Positions 49,504 through 53,455 of a DNA stretch of 53,455 bases are shown here, in pieces. The translations under genes and the position numbers were made by a program. The stretch spans positions 1 to 53,455 of the forward strand of contig CAIQPS010000107.1 in the NCBI GenBank assembly GCA_903873715.1, given 5' to 3'. This stretch comes from an uncultured Actinomycetes bacterium. Lineage in GTDB: Bacteria > Actinomycetota > Thermoleophilia > RBG-16-64-13. The notes under the pieces are model-generated. The model did not search any database. It was given only the letters and a program-made list of their open reading frames with translations, and was not told the origin of the DNA. Position 1 is the first letter of the stretch, and every line of letters starts with the position of its first letter.

Positions 49504-50353
49504 TGGTATTGCCTCCGCTCTTCTTAGCCGGCTGTGTCGAGGTGGTGGTCTTGGCCTTCGCAGGAGCAGTACCCGCCTTCGCCACCGGCTTTGCAGGCGC
49601 TTTGCCGGCGGTCTTGCCGGTGGTCGGCCTGCTCGTGGTCCGACTGGTCGATTTGACGGGTGTCCTCTCCTTGGCCGACGTAGCCGCCACAGGCACAGGC
49701 ATCGGCATCAACTTCTCTGCGACATACTGCTGAGCGATCGTCCACAGGTTCGATGTGAACCAGTAGATGAACAGACCTGCAGGCCATTTGCCTATGAACA
49801 TGAACACGCCGACGATGATGGGCATCATGTAGGCGATAGTCTTCTGCTGGCCGGCGCTCTTCCGAGCGGTCTGCCACGAAGCCACGAACTGGCTCCCGAT
49901 GTAGAGGAACATCAAGATGATGTCGAACTTGGTGATGTCCGCGATCCACAGCCAGCTCACAGGCGGCGACGGGAAGGCGAACTCCCCTCCCGGCTGGCCC
50001 GCTATGCGCAGCATGTAGTACAACCCAAGGAACACCGGCAACTGCAGCAGCAACGGGAGACAGGACCCGAACGGGCTGACCTTGTTCTCCTGATAGAACT
50101 CCATGGTCTTCTGGTTCAGGAGCTGCTTGTTGTCCTTATACTTCTCCTGCAGTTCCTTGATCTGCGGAGCGAGCGCCTGCATGGCGCGCATGCTCTTGAT
50201 CTGACGCCAGGTGAGCGGGACCAGCACGATCCTCACTATGATGGTGAGGACGACGATGGACCACGACCAGCTGATCCCCAAGCTGTGGATGTGCAGGATG
50301 ATCCAATGGAACAGGGAGCTCAGCGGTATGTACTGAGTGAAGATCTTTTCCAT
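49412..50353 (-). CDS. yidC: Membrane insertase YidC
   Basis: A 313-residue Oxa1-family insertase of the Gram-positive short type (no large periplasmic domain). About five hydrophobic segments are seen: WSWSIVVLTIIVRIVLVPLTW near 30-50, where the conserved Arg of the hydrophilic groove lies, LPLLLQLPVFLGLYY near 105-118, the DIILMFLYIGS segment, and the last helices around MPIIVGVFMFIGKWPAGLFIYW. The C-terminal 100 residues are Thr/Lys/Ala/Pro-rich and basic, apparently a ribosome-binding tail, whose last part overlaps jag. It inserts and folds membrane proteins. One base separates it from yidD. Confidence 0.95.
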   Translation of the reverse strand: MEKIFTQYIPLSSLFHWIILHIHSLGISWSWSIVVLTIIVRIVLVPLTWRQIKSMRAMQALAPQIKELQEKYKDNKQLLNQKTMEFYQENKVSPFGSCLPLLLQLPVFLGLYYMLRIAGQPGGEFAFPSPPVSWLWIADITKFDIILMFLYIGSQFVASWQTARKSAGQQKTIAYMMPIIVGVFMFIGKWPAGLFIYWFTSNLWTIAQQYVAEKLMPMPVPVAATSAKERTPVKSTSRTTSRPTTGKTAGKAPAKPVAKAGTAPAKAKTTTSTQPAKKSGGNTSGQGTSAKGQAAGSKGQRPDRGDGGSKGSS

Positions 50354-50354
50354 G

Positions 50355-50714
50355 CTAACCCTTCAGCGCCATAGCCTTGGTGTGAGCCTTGGCGTGGCCC
50401 ACGCAGCACGCCTTCCCGTCCCGCCCGTGGTCGTGCCGCCGGAACAGTCTCTGCCGCGACACCGGGTCGTAGCCGCCATAGCTCAGAGGGTTGCAGCGGA
50501 GCACCCGCCACACCGCCAGGACTAGGCCGCGGACCGCTCCGTATTCCCGCACCGCGTCGAGCGCGTACTGGGAACAGGACGGGTAATACTTGCAGCGGCT
50601 CGGGATGCTCGGAGACACCACTACCTGATAGAAGCGGATAGCGGCGACGAACAGCGCCTTCACCGGGTTCCTGAGAGCGCGCACGAGACCGTGCTTCAGA
50701 AGGGCCCGGGTCAT
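50355..50714 (-). CDS. yidD: Membrane protein insertion efficiency factor YidD
   Basis: A 119-residue YidD, recognisable by AAIRFYQVVVSPSIPSRCKYYPSCSQYALDAVREYG and VWRVLRCNPLSYGGYDPV. This small amphipathic inner-membrane-associated protein helps YidC insertion. It overlaps rnpA by 4 bases (ATGA) and precedes yidC, the standard rpmH-rnpA-yidD-yidC order. The extra 30 C-terminal residues contain several His and Cys (RRHDHGRDGKACCVGH) and are longer than usual. Confidence 0.95.
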   Translation of the reverse strand: MTRALLKHGLVRALRNPVKALFVAAIRFYQVVVSPSIPSRCKYYPSCSQYALDAVREYGAVRGLVLAVWRVLRCNPLSYGGYDPVSRQRLFRRHDHGRDGKACCVGHAKAHTKAMALKG

Positions 50715-51112
50715 GATGACGCCCGCCGTTCCTCCACAGAAGCCGGTACCAGAGAGGCCTTGCGGAAGACCTCGAGCATCTTCGCCTCAACGGCCTTCGA
50801 CCCGCCGGTCTCTAGCAGTTCGAGTAGCGGAGTGCGGGCGATGAGAACGAAGTCCATATTCCCCTTGAAAGACTGATCATTGGCTCGGAAGGTCTCCCGA
50901 AGGACACGCTTCACCCGATTCCGATCGACAGCCGTACCAAGACGCTTCGATACCGAGAAACCGACCCGCGGCCTTACTTCCCCTCCGGGAAGTGTTGGCT
51001 CCGTGCGCTCGAAGTAGTACAGAACTAGGTACTTGTTGGCGACAGACCGGCCCGCGCGGTAGACGCGAGCGAAGTCCTCGGAGCGAGAGAGCCGGCCGCG
51101 AGACCGATCCAC
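50711..51112 (-). CDS. rnpA: Ribonuclease P protein component
   Basis: A 133-residue RnpA that supports the RNase P RNA in tRNA 5' maturation. The start RLSRSEDFARVYRAGRS, the VGFSVSKRLGTAVDRNRVKRVLRE block (RNR motif) and the following strand are all present. Translation begins at GTG 51110-51112, 5 bases after the rpmH stop. It overlaps yidD by 4 bases. Confidence 0.96.
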   Translation of the reverse strand: MDRSRGRLSRSEDFARVYRAGRSVANKYLVLYYFERTEPTLPGGEVRPRVGFSVSKRLGTAVDRNRVKRVLRETFRANDQSFKGNMDFVLIARTPLLELLETGGSKAVEAKMLEVFRKASLVPASVEERRASS

Positions 51113-51117
51113 CTGGT

Positions 51118-51252
51118 TTACGCCGACAGGCGCTTACGACCCTTGTCGCGACGACGCTTGAGCACGGCGCGGCCGGCGGCGGTGGCCATCCGGGCGCGGA
51201 AGCCGTGGGTCTTCTTACGCTTGCGCTTGTTCGGCTGATAAGTCCTCTTCAC
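51118..51252 (-). CDS. rpmH: 50S ribosomal protein L34
   Basis: A 44-residue, very basic protein read from GTG 51250-51252: the start [18 protein letters not shown] and the end [11 protein letters not shown] are the L34 signature. A GAGGAAAC site precedes the GTG. It begins the minus-strand origin-proximal operon under a well-formed promoter. Confidence 0.98.
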   Translation of the reverse strand: MKRTYQPNKRKRKKTHGFRARMATAAGRAVLKRRRDKGRKRLSA

Positions 51253-51349
51253 GTTTCCTCACTTAGGCTCAGCGCCGGTGACTCTCCCTGGGCGCGAAGT
51301 AAAAGACGGTTCGATCCCTGCAGGCGCTGGGCGCGCACAAGGGTGGCGA

Positions 51350-51378
51350 AGTATACAAGTCCCGTGTGCAGCCGTCAA
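51350..51378 (-). promoter_or_regulatory. rpmH operon promoter
   Basis: On the minus strand TTGACG (51373-51378), a 17-base spacer, and TATACT (51350-51355) form a near-consensus sigma-70 promoter. Predicted start about 51343 gives a 5' leader of about 90 bases before rpmH. Confidence 0.85.
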
Positions 51379-51487
51379 TCACCCAGACACGCTGGGTCTT
51401 TCCGGCGTGCTATCACATCGGCCGAGGCAGCGCGAGACCAGTGCAAGGGCCGCTGGGGGCGTGACGCTGCAGGCGTACACAGGCTTC

Positions 51488-51505
51488 TGTGGATACTGTG
51501 GAAAA
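51488..51505 (-). promoter_or_regulatory. Two abutting DnaA boxes, left side of origin
   Basis: TGTGGATAC and TGTGGAAAA lie end to end without a spacer, both reading as boxes on the minus strand (one and one mismatch from TTATCCACA). Confidence 0.65.
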
Positions 51506-52023
51506 CTCCCCCGATACTGCTTTTCCAAGGAATAAAGGCCGGGTCCGGCTGTGGAATCCCGTCTGGGGCCAGGACGCTTCCGGCGTACGAGCCTGAGCAG
51601 GGCTCCGTGCGCGCTGTTCGCGCCTCTGGAGCTCGTTGCCCGCACAATGCTTCGTTTACCAGCCGGTTTATGAGAACACGAGGCCCGGGCGCCGCGCTCC
51701 CGCCCTGCGAACCGCGAGCGAGCAGCACAGCCGCCGGGCCGGCCGATCCCGTCTGGGACCGGTCGCTGTCCGGTGCGACCGTGGCGGCCGGACGGAGGAG
51801 GATGCCCTCCCGGGTATCCGCGCGACTCTCGAGCGACCGCGCGGCTCCCTGTCGGAGTTCCGGGTTCCCGCCAGACGCAACACAATCCACCTGCGCAGCA
51901 ACCTGACAACCGGCCCCAAAAGCACCCCGCGAAACGGACTTTCCCCATTATCAACAGAAAACATGGTCTATGCGGGGGCTGCCTTCCACGGTTCTACACG
52001 TTTTCAACAGCTGTGTACGAACA

Positions 52024-52032
52024 TGTGGATAA
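52024..52032 (-). promoter_or_regulatory. Perfect DnaA box TTATCCACA
   Basis: TGTGGATAA on the plus strand, an exact match to the consensus, in the lower-GC part of the origin region. Confidence 0.85.
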
Positions 52033-52226
52033 CTGAGCACTTCTCCCTGCTAAACCGCAATCATCTACCATGAATCGCGGGGGGCGTAAACGCTTGTTCA
52101 GAAGGAAAAAGGTGGAGTTTCCGGGGTTCCGGCAGCGACAGACCTGTGGAAAGAGGGGTCAACGGTGGATAGAATGGCGCTGTCGTTTTGACAAGCACCG
52201 CCGAACACGGTCGGGAAAGGTCGTCA

Positions 52227-53087
52227 GTGCCGACGAATCCCCCAACTGAGCCGTCAGTCCCGCTGACTACCCCCGGACAGCCCGCCGGGCAACCGGCCGG
52301 GCAACCGGCCGGGTCGCCGGCCGCAGGCCCACACCTGGGAGATGCCCTGCCGCGCATCGCGGTGTACCGGGAAGCGGGGGCGCCCCCCCAGGTGGTCACC
52401 GTCTCGGCACCCGCCGTCCCCGGTCCCCCGAGCGGCGCGGAGGCCTCCGCGCCCGGCGACGGCGACCTCATGAGCGAAGTCCTCACCTCCAGGGCGTACG
52501 GTCTGGCCAGGGAGCAAGGAGGTTCCATCCCGCTGGACGTGTTCCGGGAGTTGATCGACAACCTGGTGCACGCCTCGTTCGCGGGAGTGGTGGTGACCAT
52601 CCTCGATGGGGGCAACACCCTGCGGGTGAGCGACCAGGGGCCGGGCATCCCGGACAAGGACGCGGCCCTGCGCCCCGGCTTCACTTCTGCGGACGCCGCC
52701 GCCAAGCGCCACATCCGGGGAGTCGGCTCTGGATTCTCCGTGGTGCAGAGGGCATTGGCCGTCCTCGGCGGGACCCTGCAGATCGAGGACAACCTGGGCA
52801 GGGGCACCGTGGTGACGGCCAGCGTGCCCGCTCCTGTGGAAACTCCTCTCGCGCCCATCCCGGCCCCGGAATATAATCTCCCTGAGCGCCAGCTCAAGGT
52901 TCTGCTGCTGACGGTCGAGCTTGCGCCGGTCGGACCGACCCGCATAGCCCAGGAACTGGGCGTCTCCACGTCGACCGCGTATCGAGACCTTGTGTCACTC
53001 GAGCAGGCAGGCTTCGTAGTCTGCCGTCCAAGCGGGCACCGCTCCGCGACGGACACTGGTCTGGCGTATCTCGACGCGGTTTTGTGA
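52227..53087 (+). CDS. GHKL ATPase-HTH fusion protein between oriC and dnaA
   Basis: A 286-residue protein. A Pro/Thr/Gly-rich start (about 1-60) precedes a GHKL ATPase domain as in histidine kinases and anti-sigma factors: N-box ELIDNLVHA near residue 110, G1 box VSDQGPGIPD near 132, and G2-like GVGSGFSVV near 165. No phosphoacceptor His or receiver domain is seen. The C-terminal 80 residues form a winged helix (LTVELAPVGPTRIAQELGVSTSTAYRDLVSLEQAGFV). GTG 52227 with AAAGG is preferred; TTG 52188 is also possible. A TAGAAT -10-like sequence (52170-52175) lies beside a DnaA box. It is 29 bases before dnaA, so both are probably co-transcribed. Function unknown; ATP-responsive control at the origin is a guess. 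Confidence 0.82.
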   Translation: MPTNPPTEPSVPLTTPGQPAGQPAGQPAGSPAAGPHLGDALPRIAVYREAGAPPQVVTVSAPAVPGPPSGAEASAPGDGDLMSEVLTSRAYGLAREQGGSIPLDVFRELIDNLVHASFAGVVVTILDGGNTLRVSDQGPGIPDKDAALRPGFTSADAAAKRHIRGVGSGFSVVQRALAVLGGTLQIEDNLGRGTVVTASVPAPVETPLAPIPAPEYNLPERQLKVLLLTVELAPVGPTRIAQELGVSTSTAYRDLVSLEQAGFVVCRPSGHRSATDTGLAYLDAVL

Positions 53088-53116
53088 TCAGGGCTTAGGG
53101 GAGTGTGGAGGAGCCC

Positions 53117-53455
53117 GTGGAGGGAAGCTACAGCGACCCCATCTGGGAGAAGGCGCTCGACGTCATCTCCCGGCAGGTCAACGAGGGGACATTCAATATA
53201 TGGTTCGCCCAGACGGCGGGCCTGGGGCTCACCGACAGTCTCTATTCGGTCGGGGTGTCGTCGCAGTTCGCCAAGGATTGGATCGACGCGCGCTTCCGCA
53301 CGATCATGAGCGATGCTGTCACCCAGGTCGTCGGGTCGCCCGTCGACTGTGAGATCGTCGTGGTCCCGGGCCTGGAGCCACGCCTTTCCCAGTCCGGGGG
53401 CGGCGGGACACAGGTCCAAGCGGCGGCATCAGGTAGCGCGGCCGGCGCGGGCGCC
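53117..53455 (+). CDS. dnaA: Replication initiator DnaA (5' part, cut by the window end)
   Basis: Only the first 113 codons are present and the frame is open at the window end. They give DnaA domain I: SDPIWEKALDVISRQVNEGTFNIWFAQT, a VGVSSQFAKDWIDARFRTIM segment, and the beginning of a Gly/Ala-rich domain II linker. The GTG at 53117 is chosen because GGAGG lies 5 bases upstream; another in-frame GTG is at 53105. Location next to the DnaA boxes fits. The AAA+ and DNA-binding domains lie beyond the window. Confidence 0.93.
   Translation, partial: MEGSYSDPIWEKALDVISRQVNEGTFNIWFAQTAGLGLTDSLYSVGVSSQFAKDWIDARFRTIMSDAVTQVVGSPVDCEIVVVPGLEPRLSQSGGGGTQVQAAASGSAAGAGA

Larger units (their letters stand above)
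51480..52160. other. oriC: Probable chromosomal replication origin (oriC)
   Basis: The roughly 850-base gap between the divergent rpmH operon and the ATPase-dnaA pair holds no convincing gene but several DnaA-box-like 9-mers. Against TTATCCACA these are: GTATCCACA (51488-51496, minus), TTTTCCACA (51497-51505, minus), TTATCAACA (51948-51956, plus), TTTTCAACA (52001-52009, plus), perfect TTATCCACA (52024-52032, minus) and CTTTCCACA (52145-52153, minus). A lower-GC stretch (about 51930-52110) among the right-hand boxes is a candidate unwinding region. Genes run away on both sides, as expected for replication-oriented transcription. Confidence 0.82.

Noticed and set aside
51379-51954. Several open frames in the origin region
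   Set aside because: They overlap on both strands, have no motifs or ribosome-binding sites, and lie among DnaA boxes.

Overview
This is a 53.5 kb stretch of a high-GC bacterial chromosome that runs into the replication origin. The order dnaA / origin / rpmH-rnpA-yidD-yidC-jag-mnmE-(mnmG-like)-mnmG-rsmG-parA-parB is typical of an oriC neighbourhood. GC content, many GTG/TTG starts, apparent leaderless promoters and secreted proteins point to Actinomycetota. Keeping mnmE and mnmG, which mycobacteria and their relatives lack, suggests a deep-branching lineage (Coriobacteriia/Anaerosomatia- or Thermoleophilia-like). This taxonomic guess is inference only. No complete tRNA or rRNA gene, insertion sequence or CRISPR array was seen.

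Layout. (1) 0-10 kb: a CorA channel, a CocE-type hydrolase translationally coupled to a large FAD/Fe-S D-2-hydroxyacid dehydrogenase, a MazEF-like and a BrnTA-like toxin-antitoxin pair, a tautomerase, and a secreted papain-family protease with PKD and FnIII domains. (2) 10-15 kb: a tightly overlapping operon fumA-fumB-sdhC-sdhD-sdhA-sdhB (minus strand), which places two consecutive TCA steps under one leader. (3) 15-31 kb: a mixed block with an LCP cell-wall ligase, a glycosyltransferase, trpS, a cupin, a cyclase, a D-2-hydroxyacid dehydrogenase, DUF72, lipoproteins, a CAP-domain secreted protein, a DUF4331-like protein, a GNAT plus ATP-grasp pair, a rearrangement scar and a TrpB2-type tryptophan synthase beta. 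(4) 31-39 kb: an alpha-glucan cluster (GT4/5 glycosyltransferase plus two GH57 proteins), then a SAM-hydrolase family protein and rlmN. (5) 39-53.5 kb: cobO, a Roadblock protein with an unknown partner, a SIMPL lipoprotein, parB-parA-rsmG-mnmG-(mnmG-like)-mnmE-jag-yidC-yidD-rnpA-rpmH on the minus strand. The origin follows with DnaA boxes, then an ATPase-HTH gene and the start of dnaA on the plus strand.

The most unusual items are: a reduced MnmG paralogue wedged between mnmE and mnmG, lacking the catalytic-cysteine motif and the C-terminal domain; a GHKL-ATPase/HTH fusion placed between oriC and dnaA; a parA gene with no usable ATG/GTG/TTG and a CTGA junction that points to a CTG start; a 92-base jag/yidC overlap; a perfect parS inside mnmG; and a mirror-symmetric pair of probable leaderless promoters at 22.75 kb.
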